Part shown: positions 25,547 through 34,434 of the stretch, one piece after another
Layout: every line of letters starts with the position of its first letter
Numbering within the stretch: position 1 is the stretch's first letter
Source of the DNA: Microbacterium sp. W4I4
GTDB lineage: Bacteria; Actinomycetota; Actinomycetes; Actinomycetales; Microbacteriaceae
Direction of reading: 5' to 3'
NCBI RefSeq assembly: GCF_030816235.1
Contig: NZ_JAUSXT010000001.1
Span: 2,542,001 to 2,606,000, forward strand
DNA: 64,000 nt
The notes under the pieces: generated by a model
Seen by the model: only the letters and a program-made list of their open reading frames with translations
Told to the model about the DNA's origin: nothing
Database searches by the model: none
Position numbers and translations under genes: made by a program

Positions 25547-26545
25547 ATGCACAAACGCCTCGCCGCCCTCGCGCTCGCCGCAGCCTCCGTCGCCGTCCTC
25601 TCCGGATGCTCCACTACCGCACCGGCGAGCAGTGCGGACGGCACCGTCCAGGTGATCGCGTCGACCAACGTCTACGGGTCCCTCGCCGCCGCGATCGGCG
25701 GAGACCGCGTCACGGTCACGAGCCTGATCGACTCGGCCGCGAAGGATCCGCACTCCTACGAGGCCACCGCGCGCGACCGCCTCGCCGTGCAGGGCGCCGA
25801 CCTCGTGATCGAGAACGGCGGCGGCTACGACTCGTTCATGGAGCAGCTGCGTGACGGCTCGGATGCCAAGGTCATCACCGCCGCCGAGTCGGCCCACGAC
25901 TTCCCGGGCGCAGCGGACGAGCACGCCGACGAGCATGCGGATGAGCACGCCGACGAGCACGCGGGTGAAACCGCCGAGGAGCACGCCGAGCACGCCGACG
26001 AGCACGACCACGCCCACATCGAGGGCTTCAACGAGCACGTCTGGTTCGATCCGCACACCATCTCCCACGTCGCCGAGCAGATCACGACCGATCTGACCGA
26101 GCTCGACCCGGCGGGCAAGGCCGACTTCGCCGCCAACGCGAAGAAGCTGACCGACGACCTGGAGGCGATCGAGGGCGAGCTCGAGACGCTGCACGGCAAG
26201 CTCGAGGGCACCCCGGTGTTCATCACCGAGCCTCTTCCCGGCCGCCTCGCTGCAGCGGTCGGGCTCGACGATGTCACCCCCGACGGCTTCGCCTCCGCGG
26301 TCGAGGAGGGCAACGATGTCGCGCCCGCCACTCTGCTCGAGGCGCTCGAGCTCATCAAGGCCGACAAGGTCAGCGCGGTTCTCGCCAACGCCCAAACCGG
26401 AGGCAGCGAGACGAGCCGCGTGGAGGATGCCGCGAAGCAGGCCGGTATCCCCGTGCTGACCTTCAGCGAGCTTCTCGAGCCCGATCAGTCGTACGCTGAG
26501 TGGATGCGCGCCGCGATCTCGGACCTCGCCGCCCTCCACAAGTGA
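25547..26545 (+). CDS. znuA: Zinc ABC importer substrate-binding lipoprotein
   Basis: A 332-residue metal-binding lipoprotein of the cluster 9 family. Seen: lipobox LSGC near residue 21, VIASTNVYGSLAAAIGG, DPHSYEATARD with a metal His, a His/Asp/Glu-rich loop at about residues 122-160 (repeats of DEHA), EHVWFDPHTI with the second His, and FITEPLPGRLA. The His-rich loop is typical of zinc rather than manganese proteins. A Zur-type box precedes it and the ATPase and permease genes follow with overlaps. Confidence 0.9.
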   Translation: MHKRLAALALAAASVAVLSGCSTTAPASSADGTVQVIASTNVYGSLAAAIGGDRVTVTSLIDSAAKDPHSYEATARDRLAVQGADLVIENGGGYDSFMEQLRDGSDAKVITAAESAHDFPGAADEHADEHADEHADEHAGETAEEHAEHADEHDHAHIEGFNEHVWFDPHTISHVAEQITTDLTELDPAGKADFAANAKKLTDDLEAIEGELETLHGKLEGTPVFITEPLPGRLAAAVGLDDVTPDGFASAVEEGNDVAPATLLEALELIKADKVSAVLANAQTGGSETSRVEDAAKQAGIPVLTFSELLEPDQSYAEWMRAAISDLAALHK

Positions 26546-27426
26546 GCGGCGGTGAAGTGAGTGGCGGTCCCCAGCTGAAGGACGCCGCACCCCAGCCGGT
26601 CCTGGCGATCGAGGGTGCGGCCCTTCATCGCGACGGCAGCGAACTCTGGTCCCGTCTCGACCTGGAGCTGCAGCCGGGGGAGTTCGTCGCCGTGCTCGGC
26701 CCGTCCGGTTCCGGCAAGACCACTCTGCTGCGCAGCATCCTGGGCCTTCAGCCGCTCTCCGCAGGCAGCATCCGCGTCGCCGGCACCCCCGTGCAGCGCG
26801 GTGACGCGCGCATCGGCTACATCCCCCAGCAGCGACCACTGCCGCCGGAGACCAGTCTGCGCGCCCGCGACCTCGTCGCCCTGGGCGTGAACGGCACCCG
26901 ATTCGGGCTGCCGATCCCGCGCCGCGGCGACCGGGCGCGCGTGGACGCGCTGCTCGAAGGCGTCGGCGCCTCGCACTACGGCGATCGCCCCGTCGGACTC
27001 CTCTCCGGCGGTGAGCAGCAGCGGCTGCGCGTCGGTCAGGCCCTCGCCGATCGTCCTGCCCTGCTGCTGTGCGACGAGCCGCTGTCGAACCTCGATCTCG
27101 CGAATCAGCGCGGCGTGACCGACATCATCGACCGTGAGCGGCGCGAGAACGGCACCGCCGTGCTGTTCGTCACCCACGACATCAACCCGATCCTCGATCG
27201 CGTCGACCGCATCCTCTACATCGCCGGCGGACGCTTCCTGCTCGGCACGCCCGAAGAGGTGCTGCAGACACACGTGCTCAGCCGGCTCTACGGCACCCCG
27301 GTGTTCGTGTTCCGGGCGGGTGGCCGGCTGGTCGTCGTCGGAGTGCCGGATGCCGAGACGCATCACGAACACGACGGCGAGGAGCCGATCACGACGAGCA
27401 CCATCACCCCCGGCGGCCACGCGTGA
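26542..27426 (+). CDS. znuC: Zinc ABC importer ATPase
   Basis: A 294-residue ATPase: Walker A GPSGSGKTT, Q-loop IPQQRPLPP, signature LLSGGEQQRLRVGQAL, Walker B LLLCDEPLSNLDL, switch FVTHDINPIL. The GTG start at 26542 overlaps the znuA stop (GTGA); a second in-frame GTG lies five codons later. The C-terminus carries an unusual His-rich tail (ETHHEHDGEE), perhaps metal sensing or metal buffering. It couples by GTGA overlap to the permease gene. Confidence 0.9.
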   Translation: MSGGEVSGGPQLKDAAPQPVLAIEGAALHRDGSELWSRLDLELQPGEFVAVLGPSGSGKTTLLRSILGLQPLSAGSIRVAGTPVQRGDARIGYIPQQRPLPPETSLRARDLVALGVNGTRFGLPIPRRGDRARVDALLEGVGASHYGDRPVGLLSGGEQQRLRVGQALADRPALLLCDEPLSNLDLANQRGVTDIIDRERRENGTAVLFVTHDINPILDRVDRILYIAGGRFLLGTPEEVLQTHVLSRLYGTPVFVFRAGGRLVVVGVPDAETHHEHDGEEPITTSTITPGGHA

Positions 27427-28277
27427 ACCCGCTGGTCGACTGGGGCGACGTCTTCTCCTTCCAGGACTACGGGCAGCTGCTCGCCCTGCTGTCGAACTCG
27501 CTGATCGCCGGTGCGGTGCTGGGCCTGGTGGGCGGGCTGATCAGCACGTTCATCATGCAGCGCGACCTGGCCTTCGCCGTGCACGGCGTGAGCGAGCTGT
27601 CCTTCGCGGGCGCGGCTGCCGCCCTGCTGTTCGGCGGCAGCGTGGTGGTCGGGTCGATCGGCGGAGCTCTGATCGCGGCGATCCTGATCGGCGTGCTCGG
27701 GGCGCGCGCCCGCGACCGCAATTCGATCGTCGGCGTGCTGATGCCGTTCGGACTGGGCCTCGGCATCCTGTTCCTCTCCCTCTACGAGGGCCGCAGCGCC
27801 AACCGTTTCGGCCTGCTCACCGGGCAGATCGTCTCGGTCTCAAGCCCCGACCTCGGCTGGCTGATCGGCATCAGCGTGGTCGTGCTGGTGGGGCTCCTGC
27901 TGATGTGGAACCCACTGCGCTTCGACTCCCTGGACCCCGAGTCCGCGGCCGCGCGCGGCGTGCCCACTCGGGCCGTGAGCCTGGCGTTCATGGTGCTGCT
28001 CGGCCTGATCGTCGCGGTGAGCGTGCACATCATCGGCGCCCTGCTCGTGATGGCGCTGCTGGTGACCCCGGCTGCCGCGGCCACCCGATTGTCGGCGGGG
28101 CCGGTCGCCGTTCCGGTGCTGGCGGCGCTGTTCGGATTCGTGTCCGCGGTCGGCGGCATCCTGCTGGCCCTGGCGGGCACCCTTCCGGTCAGCCCGTACA
28201 TCACGACGATCTCGTTCCTCATCTACGGCGGATGCTGGATCGCGCAGCGCATCCGCACCCGCATCCGCCGCGTCTGA
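27423..28277 (+). CDS. znuB: Zinc ABC importer permease
   Basis: A 284-residue permease of the ABC-3 family with about eight or nine membrane helices. Family strings include MQRDLAFAVHGVSELSFAGAA, ARDRNSIVGVLMPFGLGLGILF and HIIGALLVMALLVTPAAAATRL. The start GTG overlaps the ATPase stop. It completes the importer for uptake of zinc across the membrane. Confidence 0.9.
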   Translation: MNPLVDWGDVFSFQDYGQLLALLSNSLIAGAVLGLVGGLISTFIMQRDLAFAVHGVSELSFAGAAAALLFGGSVVVGSIGGALIAAILIGVLGARARDRNSIVGVLMPFGLGLGILFLSLYEGRSANRFGLLTGQIVSVSSPDLGWLIGISVVVLVGLLLMWNPLRFDSLDPESAAARGVPTRAVSLAFMVLLGLIVAVSVHIIGALLVMALLVTPAAAATRLSAGPVAVPVLAALFGFVSAVGGILLALAGTLPVSPYITTISFLIYGGCWIAQRIRTRIRRV

Positions 28278-28374
28278 GGGTCGCACCGAAAGGGCGGCAT
28301 CTCGTCCCCATGCCGGGGCTCGGGGTGACATCATTGTCAGTCGGGGGCAGGCTTCTTTCAGAAAGGTGGCGTTC

Positions 28375-29760
28375 GTGAGCGACTCGCACGAGCCGGACAA
28401 CGCACAGAACGGTGATTTCTTCGATCAGCTGCTGACCGCAGCGCCGAAGGATCACGCGTCATTCACGCAGGCGTTCCGCGGGTACGACAAGGCGGAGGTG
28501 GATGCTGCGCTCGCGACGATGCGCGACCAGCTGGCGCGTCTGAGCACCGACCGCGAGGGCACGGATTCGCGCCACCGCGAGTCGCTGGACGCGCTGCGCG
28601 CCGAGAACGAGCGCGCGCTCGCCGATGCGATGGCCCAGCACGACGCCCGCGTCGCCCGTCTGGAAGATGAGCTGGCCGCCGCCCGCGCGCAGGCCGATGA
28701 CGCCGCCTCGCAGGTGAGCACGCTCGCCTCGGAGCTGAGCGATGCCCCGCGGGGTGAGGACGCCCCGCAGAGTCGCCAGCAGTTCGAGGCGGTGCTGCGC
28801 GTGGCCGAGGAGCAGGCGAGCGTGCTGATCCAGAACGCCGCCACGCAGGCCGAGCGGCTGCTCGACGCCGCCCGCGAGGAGGCCGACAACAAGCGGTCCG
28901 AGCTCGCCGCCGACGTCGCCCGCATCACTGCTCAGGCTCAGCACGATGCCGACCAGGTGCGCCTGAAGATCGACACCGAGCTCACCGCGCACGAGGCGCG
29001 CCTGGAGCGCGAGTCGTCGCACGCCGCCGAGAGGGTCACCCAGGCCGAGCAGGAGGCCGCGACCGTCCGCACCGAGGCCGAGAAGGGCGCGGCGGCGCTG
29101 CGTTCCATGGTCACCCGTGAGACGACCGACCTGCGCTCGGACGCCGAGCGCGAGGTGCGGGAGATGAACGCCCGCGTGCTGGAGTTCGAGGAGACCCTCA
29201 CCCGTCGACAGGATGACGCGCAGCAGGAGTTCCTGGTGCTGCACAACCAGGCCGTCGCGCACGCCGAGCGCATCACGACGGATGCCAACGAGCAGGTGTC
29301 CGCATCACTGGAGCACGCGCAGCGCATCTCGTCGAAGGCCGATGACTACGAGCGTCTGATGCGCTCGCAGGCGCAGGCCATCGAGGCCGAGGCGCAGGTG
29401 AAATCCCGCGAGACGCTCGAGCGGGCGCGCGCCAAGGCGCAGAAGATCATCGAGTCGGTCACCGGCCACGCCACCGGCGCCCTCCGCGACGCCGAGGACC
29501 GCACGCGTCAGTTGCGCTGGCAGCAGCAGCAGCTGAACAGCTTCATGGCGGAGGTGCGCGAGCTGATCCGCCCTGAGGGCGTGCTCGCCGCTCCGGCGTC
29601 GGAGGCCTCGGCCGCGGCATCCGATGAGGAAGACGTCGATGCCGAGCTGGATGCCCTCCTCGACGAGCCCGAGATCGCCGACGAGGACGACGACGAGCCC
29701 GAGCTCGCCGCCGAGGACGACGGCGACGCTGAAGACGAAGACGAGGACGCGGAGGCGTAG
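28375..29760 (+). CDS. DivIVA-like long coiled-coil protein with acidic tail
   Basis: A 461-residue cytoplasmic protein. Residues about 30-60 hold a DivIVA-like element (FTQAFRGYDKAEVDAALATM). Residues 60-390 are almost continuous coiled coil rich in Ala, Glu, Arg and Gln. The last 60 residues are Asp/Glu repeats. Proteins of this form act as polarity or cell-wall scaffolds in actinobacteria (DivIVA/Wag31, Scy). GTG 28375 is chosen because AAAGG lies eight bases upstream; a GTG three codons earlier is also in frame. Confidence 0.75.
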   Translation: MSDSHEPDNAQNGDFFDQLLTAAPKDHASFTQAFRGYDKAEVDAALATMRDQLARLSTDREGTDSRHRESLDALRAENERALADAMAQHDARVARLEDELAAARAQADDAASQVSTLASELSDAPRGEDAPQSRQQFEAVLRVAEEQASVLIQNAATQAERLLDAAREEADNKRSELAADVARITAQAQHDADQVRLKIDTELTAHEARLERESSHAAERVTQAEQEAATVRTEAEKGAAALRSMVTRETTDLRSDAEREVREMNARVLEFEETLTRRQDDAQQEFLVLHNQAVAHAERITTDANEQVSASLEHAQRISSKADDYERLMRSQAQAIEAEAQVKSRETLERARAKAQKIIESVTGHATGALRDAEDRTRQLRWQQQQLNSFMAEVRELIRPEGVLAAPASEASAAASDEEDVDAELDALLDEPEIADEDDDEPELAAEDDGDAEDEDEDAEA

Positions 29761-29773
29761 TCCCTGATTCGAC

Positions 29774-29810
29774 GACTTCCCGGGCTCGCTGCGTGCGCGC
29801 CCGGGAAGTC
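29774..29810 (+). terminator. Hairpin terminator after the coiled-coil gene
   Basis: GACTTCCCGGGC (29774-29785) and GCCCGGGAAGTC (29799-29810) form a perfect 12-bp stem 14 bases after the stop. No T run follows, as is common in high-GC actinobacteria. Confidence 0.75.
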
Positions 29811-29859
29811 GCGCCTTCGGGCCCCGCAGACGGGCGGAGCCTCTCACAGGCTCCCGGCC

Positions 29860-29865
29860 TAGACT
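29860..29865 (+). promoter_or_regulatory. Leaderless -10 box for the Fur/Zur regulator
   Basis: TAGACT followed by six bases and ATG 29872. No ribosome-binding site is visible. Confidence 0.65.
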
Positions 29866-29871
29866 CGGAGC

Positions 29872-30285
29872 ATGGCTCAGCGGAACACCTGGCAGCGTGA
29901 ACGCGTGCGCGACGCGCTCACGGACGCGCCAGGGTTCGTGAGTGCGCAGACCCTGCACGCCGACCTGCGACAGGCGAACACCGGCATCGGACTCGCCACC
30001 GTGTACCGAGCCCTGGCCGGTCTCGCGGCGACCGGCGAGGCAGACTCGCTGCAGAGCCCGGAAGGCGAGGCGCTGTACCGCGCCTGCGCCACGCAGGGCC
30101 ACCACCACCACCTGATCTGCCGCTCCTGCGGGAAGGCCGTCGAGATCGAGGCGAAGGACGTCGAGCAGTGGGCGCAGCGCGTCGCCGCCCAGCACGGCTT
30201 CCGCGACCCCGAGCACGTGGTCGACATCTTCGGCCTGTGCGCGGAGTGCGCCGACCGCCGCGACCGCGCAGGAGCGGACGAGTGA
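29872..30285 (+). CDS. zur: Fur-family regulator, probably Zur
   Basis: A 137-residue Fur-fold repressor. Seen: N-terminal winged helix (RERVRDALTDAPGFVSAQTLHADL, GLATVYRALAGLAATGEAD), the metal region GHHHHLICRSCGKAVEIE, and a second CXXC in GLCAECADRR giving the structural zinc site. Its place two genes downstream of a zinc importer with a Zur-type box, and next to a metal-linked permease, favours zinc over iron sensing. The stop overlaps the GTG of the following permease gene, so these are co-transcribed. Confidence 0.82.
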   Translation: MAQRNTWQRERVRDALTDAPGFVSAQTLHADLRQANTGIGLATVYRALAGLAATGEADSLQSPEGEALYRACATQGHHHHLICRSCGKAVEIEAKDVEQWAQRVAAQHGFRDPEHVVDIFGLCAECADRRDRAGADE

Positions 30286-31331
30286 CCTCAGCCCCGGTCC
30301 GTGCGGCGCCGCCCTCCGGTGCGCCGCATGCGCATCGGCATCCGCCGCGTCGAGTGCCGATCGGCACCGCGCTGGCCGTCGGCATCGGCATCGTCGCCGT
30401 CCTCGTGCTCATCGACGTCCTGGCCCCGAGCCTGTTCCCGAAGGCGCTGCCGGATCGCGCGCAGGACGGACTGACCCTCTCACTGAGCGTGCTCATCGAG
30501 GCCCTGCCCTGGGTGATCCTCGGGGTCGTGCTGTCGATCGTGGTGCAGGTGTGGCTGCCGTCGGATGCCGTGCAGCGCTGGCTGCCGCGCAACGCCTGGC
30601 TGCGTCGCGCGGTGCTGTCGCTGCTGGGCATGTTCATCCCCGTGTGCGAGTGCGGCAACGTGCCCTTCGCGCGCGGACTGATGATGCGCGGGCTCGCACC
30701 CGCCGAGGCGATGACCTTCCTCGTCGCCGCCCCCATCGTCAACCCGATCGTCATCCTCACCACGCACGCCGCGTTCGGCTGGGACGGCGGCATCCTCGTC
30801 GCGCGTCTGGTCGGCGGCTACCTGATCGCGAACCTCATCGGCTGGATCTACAGCCGCCACTCCGACCCGCAGTCGCTGCTGACCGCGCGCTTCGTAGAGA
30901 CCTGCGAGCAGGCCGCCCACGAGCCCGGGTCGCCGGTGCGGCGCAGCCTGGTCCACTTCCTCGTCGAACTGCGTGCCGTGATGCCCGCCCTCGTGATCGG
31001 CTCGGCACTGGCCGGCGCCGTGCAGGTGCTCGTCCCGCGCGATGTGCTGCTGGCGATCGGATCGAACCCGGTGCTCTCCATCCTGGCGATGGTGGCCCTG
31101 GCGATGACGGTCGCGATCTGCTCCAACGTCGACGCGTTCTTCGCGCTGTCGTTCGCCTCCACCTTCTCCTCCGGTGCGATCATCGCGTTCCTGCTGGTCG
31201 GCCCGCTGGTCGACGTGAAGATGCTCGCGTTGCTGCGCACCACCTTCACCGGGCGGGTGCTCGCCGGCCTCGTCGCCATCGTGGTGCTCGCCGCGAGCGC
31301 CATCGGGATCGGGGTGAACGTCCTTGGCTGA
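30282..31331 (+). CDS. YraQ/UPF0718-type permease
   Basis: A 349-residue membrane protein with about eight helices. The conserved metal-like motif VCECGNVPFARGL is seen near residue 123, and a second repeat motif AICSNVDAFFAL near residue 280. The family is annotated as permease; some members are tied to metal (copper or zinc) or arsenic handling. Start GTG overlaps the Zur stop. It overlaps the next gene by eight bases, a pairing (YraQ plus TIGR03943) known in many Gram-positive genomes. Confidence 0.83.
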   Translation: MTSAPVRAAPPSGAPHAHRHPPRRVPIGTALAVGIGIVAVLVLIDVLAPSLFPKALPDRAQDGLTLSLSVLIEALPWVILGVVLSIVVQVWLPSDAVQRWLPRNAWLRRAVLSLLGMFIPVCECGNVPFARGLMMRGLAPAEAMTFLVAAPIVNPIVILTTHAAFGWDGGILVARLVGGYLIANLIGWIYSRHSDPQSLLTARFVETCEQAAHEPGSPVRRSLVHFLVELRAVMPALVIGSALAGAVQVLVPRDVLLAIGSNPVLSILAMVALAMTVAICSNVDAFFALSFASTFSSGAIIAFLLVGPLVDVKMLALLRTTFTGRVLAGLVAIVVLAASAIGIGVNVLG

Positions 31332-32100
31332 TCCCCACGCGCCCAGTCGTGCTCACACCCTCGCCGCCCGCTGGCTGGGCGTGGGACTGGCGACCGTGAT
31401 CTCGGTCGTGACGCTCGGCCTGGGCGTCACCGGACGGCTCACCCTGTACATCAGCCCCGACACGGTCTGGTTCGCCTGCGTCGCCGCTGCGGTCACGCTG
31501 GTCATCGCGGTGTGGTCGTGCATGCTTCCGCTCGGCACGGAGGGCGATCACGACCATGATCACGGCGCCGCCGCGACCGGGCCGCATGCCGTGCGGCATC
31601 GGATGCTGCAGACCGCCGCCGTCGTGAGCGGCGGCGTCATCGCATCCGTCGTGGTCCTCGCCGCGCTCGTGCTGCCCCCGGCATCCCTCTCCGCCCAGCT
31701 GGCCATGTCGCGGGCCGGCGAGGTGCCGGTGCTGTTCGCCGGGGCCGACGACGTCACGCTCGGCGTCGCCGACACCACCACCTTCGGCGTCGGCGACTGG
31801 GCGAGCGCCTTCGCCACCGCCACCCGCCCCGAGAACTACGACGGCGCGTCGGTCACGCTGACCGGCTTCGTCACCCCCGGCAAGGGGGATGCCGTCGGCC
31901 TCACCCGCATGACCATCACGCACTGCGTGATCGACGCGCAGCCCGCGACCGTGCCGCTCGGCGGGGTCACCGAGAAGTACTCCACCGGCCAGTGGGTCGA
32001 GGTGACCGGCACCGTGCGCGCCGAAGGCGACGGCACGCTGCGCGTCGAGCCGACCTCGGTGAAGAAGATCGCCGAGCCGAAGGATCCGTATGAGTACTGA
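31324..32100 (+). CDS. TIGR03943-family membrane partner of the YraQ permease
   Basis: A 258-residue protein starting at TTG 31324. Two or three N-terminal membrane helices flank a His/Asp loop (DHDHDHGAAATGPH) that may bind metal. The C-terminal half is an extracellular beta domain with YDGASVTLTGFV and MTITHCVIDAQPATVPL, the latter conserved in the family. It is transcribed with zur and the permease. A role in zinc or metallochaperone-type traffic is plausible but not shown by sequence. Confidence 0.78.
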   Translation: MADPHAPSRAHTLAARWLGVGLATVISVVTLGLGVTGRLTLYISPDTVWFACVAAAVTLVIAVWSCMLPLGTEGDHDHDHGAAATGPHAVRHRMLQTAAVVSGGVIASVVVLAALVLPPASLSAQLAMSRAGEVPVLFAGADDVTLGVADTTTFGVGDWASAFATATRPENYDGASVTLTGFVTPGKGDAVGLTRMTITHCVIDAQPATVPLGGVTEKYSTGQWVEVTGTVRAEGDGTLRVEPTSVKKIAEPKDPYEY

Positions 32101-33748
32101 CGGATCGGGTGACGGCACGCCCCTCACCCGCGCTCAGCTGCGCGCGCTCCGCGCGGCCGAAGAGGCCGCCGAGGCACCGGAGGCACCCGCGCAGCATCCG
32201 GTCGCCCAGGAACCTCAGCATCCGGTTCCGCCGGTGCCGCTGCCCACGACCCCGGTCCAGGTCCCCGCGGCCCCGACCGACCCTGCTCCGCGCGCTGCTG
32301 TGCCCGCACCGGAAGCCCCCGCCCGCCCAGCCCCCGATTCGCACTCCGCAGAGGATCCGGCACGCCCACCCCGCCGCCTGCGGGACCGCCGCTTCACCCT
32401 CACGCTGCTGTCGGTGCTCGGCGTGCTCGCCCTGGTCGTCGCCGTGCTCGGAGTCGTGAGCCTCACTCAGGGTCCGCGCATCGCGCAGGTGCAGGTCAAC
32501 GCGCAGCAGGCGATCGAGACCTCCGGCAGCCGGCTGATCCTCAGCGCGAATCAGCGGCTGGAGCCGGTGGATGCCGAGCAGGTCACCGTCACGCCTGCCG
32601 TGCCGTTCACCGTGGACGCGGCGGGGCGCAGCATCGGCATCCGCTTCACCGTTCCCCTGAACGACGAGACGAAGTACACCGTCTCGGTCAAGGACGCGGC
32701 AGCCACCGGAGGCGGTCCGACCGCCGATCTGACGACGAGCTTCACCACCCCGGCCTCGCACATCCTGCTGCTGCAGCGCTCCGCCGACGGTGACGACAAG
32801 ATCTTCACCACCGACCTCGCCGGAAAGCGTGCGAGGCCCGTCTTCGCGCATCCGAAGATCGACGACTACCGCGCCACCTCGACCCTGCTGGTCGTCGTCG
32901 TCGAAGAGGACGACGGCTCGCACCTGCTGGTGATGAACCGCGACGGGTCGGGCGAGCACGAGCTGAAGCTCCCCGGCGAGGGATACGTCTCGTCGGTGCA
33001 GGTGTCGGACCGTGGCAACCTCGTCGGCTACAGCTACTCCGACCGCGAGCTCACCGAGACCTCCGGCCGCGCCAGCGTCCTGGTCACCCAGTCGCTCAGC
33101 GGCACGGGCAAGCCGAGCATCGTGCAGGTCGACGGCAAGGAGGCCAGCGTCGCGGAATGGCAGTTCGTCCCCGACTCGTCCTCGCTGCTGTTCATCGACT
33201 TCAACGGCGCTCTGGGCGTGGAGGATCGCAGCACGGATGCCGGAGTGAAGCCCATGGGCATCGCCGCCAGCATCCTCGGCGTCAGCCGCGGCACCTACAC
33301 GGCGATCGTCGAACGCTCCGACGGAAGCATCGTGCAGCTGGACCTCACCAGCGGCGAGGAGTCGGCGCTGCCGGCATCCGACCCCGACTACGGCGACGCC
33401 GACACCATCGTCCCGTTCCCCGGAGGCACGCTGCGGCACATCGTCCAGCGCGACGCCGACGGCATGCCGACCGGGCAGGCGGTCGTGCGGGTGGGCGACA
33501 AGGGCGCGGCGAACCTGGTCACCGAGGTCAGCGGCGCGGATGCCATCCTGCAGACCTGCGTGTCGCCGAGCGGTCAGTACGCGGCGATCGTGGTCGCACC
33601 CGACCTGCCCGACAACCCCTACGACACGCTGCAGCTGCCGCTGCCCACCACGCTGCACACCCAGCTGATCGAGCTCGACGGCGACCGTGAGCTGCCCGTC
33701 CTCAGCGGATTCGACATCTCCTGGTGCGGGCAGGCGCCGCAGCCGTGA
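32090..33748 (+). CDS. Membrane-anchored beta-propeller-like protein
   Basis: A 552-residue protein. Residues 1-105 are a Pro/Ala-rich cytosolic tail, a single membrane helix spans about 106-128, and the exterior part holds an Ig-like segment (TVTPAVPFTVD...) then TolB/WD40-like repeats (LVMNRDGSGEHELKLPG, LLFIDFNGALGVED). No enzyme motif. It overlaps the upstream gene by 11 bases and the glycosylase gene by four, so it is part of the zur operon. Function unknown. Confidence 0.7.
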   Translation: MSTDGSGDGTPLTRAQLRALRAAEEAAEAPEAPAQHPVAQEPQHPVPPVPLPTTPVQVPAAPTDPAPRAAVPAPEAPARPAPDSHSAEDPARPPRRLRDRRFTLTLLSVLGVLALVVAVLGVVSLTQGPRIAQVQVNAQQAIETSGSRLILSANQRLEPVDAEQVTVTPAVPFTVDAAGRSIGIRFTVPLNDETKYTVSVKDAAATGGGPTADLTTSFTTPASHILLLQRSADGDDKIFTTDLAGKRARPVFAHPKIDDYRATSTLLVVVVEEDDGSHLLVMNRDGSGEHELKLPGEGYVSSVQVSDRGNLVGYSYSDRELTETSGRASVLVTQSLSGTGKPSIVQVDGKEASVAEWQFVPDSSSLLFIDFNGALGVEDRSTDAGVKPMGIAASILGVSRGTYTAIVERSDGSIVQLDLTSGEESALPASDPDYGDADTIVPFPGGTLRHIVQRDADGMPTGQAVVRVGDKGAANLVTEVSGADAILQTCVSPSGQYAAIVVAPDLPDNPYDTLQLPLPTTLHTQLIELDGDRELPVLSGFDISWCGQAPQP

Positions 33749-34428
33749 CCGGCCTGCGTCCCGTGCAGCGCGCAGACCTGATGGGTCTGCCGCTGCAGGT
33801 CGCGCCGCGTCTGCTCGGCGCCACCCTGTCGACCTCGGTCGACGGCGTCGAGACGCACCTGCGCATCACCGAGGTCGAGGCGTATCACGGCAAGGGCACC
33901 GGCGACGTGCCCGACCCCGGCTCGCACGCACGGATGGGACCCACCGCCCGCAACGCCACGATGTGGGGCGAGCCCGGGCATCTCTACGTGTACCTGAGCC
34001 ACGGCATCCACTCGTGCGTCAACGTCGTGTGCGGACCCGAGGGCGAGGCAGGAGGAATCCTGCTGCGCGCCGGCGAAGTGGTTCGCGGGGTGGATGCCGC
34101 CGCCGAGCGCCGTGGCGTCGCGCTGCCTCTCGGACGCACCGCGCTGCGCGACCTGGCCCGCGGGCCGGGGAGGCTCGGTCAGGCGGTCGGCCTGCGGCAC
34201 GCGCTGCACGACGGCATCGACATCGCCTCGGGTGCGGAGATGAACGGCGCCGTCGCGCGCCTGCTGCTGGACGACCAGGTCCAGGACGTCTCAGCCGGTC
34301 CGCGCGTGGGCGTGGCAGGGCTCGCCGGCACCATGGCGTTCCCGTGGCGGTTCTGGATCACGGGTGATCCGACCGTCTCGCCGTTCCGGTGGGGACGCGG
34401 CGCCGCCGAGGCCGCACTCGGACTCTGA
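33745..34428 (+). CDS. 3-methyladenine DNA glycosylase (AAG/Mpg family)
   Basis: A 227-residue base-excision-repair enzyme that removes alkylated purines. Seen: LLGATLSTSVDGVETHLRITEVEAYHG with the catalytic Glu, DPGSHARMGPTARNATMWGEPGHLYVYLSHGIHSCVNVV, and GILLRAGEV, all diagnostic of the family; length is normal. GTG 33745 overlaps the previous stop (GTGA) and begins at TGLRPV. An in-frame GTG seven codons earlier is less likely. Confidence 0.92.
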   Translation: MTGLRPVQRADLMGLPLQVAPRLLGATLSTSVDGVETHLRITEVEAYHGKGTGDVPDPGSHARMGPTARNATMWGEPGHLYVYLSHGIHSCVNVVCGPEGEAGGILLRAGEVVRGVDAAAERRGVALPLGRTALRDLARGPGRLGQAVGLRHALHDGIDIASGAEMNGAVARLLLDDQVQDVSAGPRVGVAGLAGTMAFPWRFWITGDPTVSPFRWGRGAAEAALGL

Positions 34429-34434
34429 GCCGGC

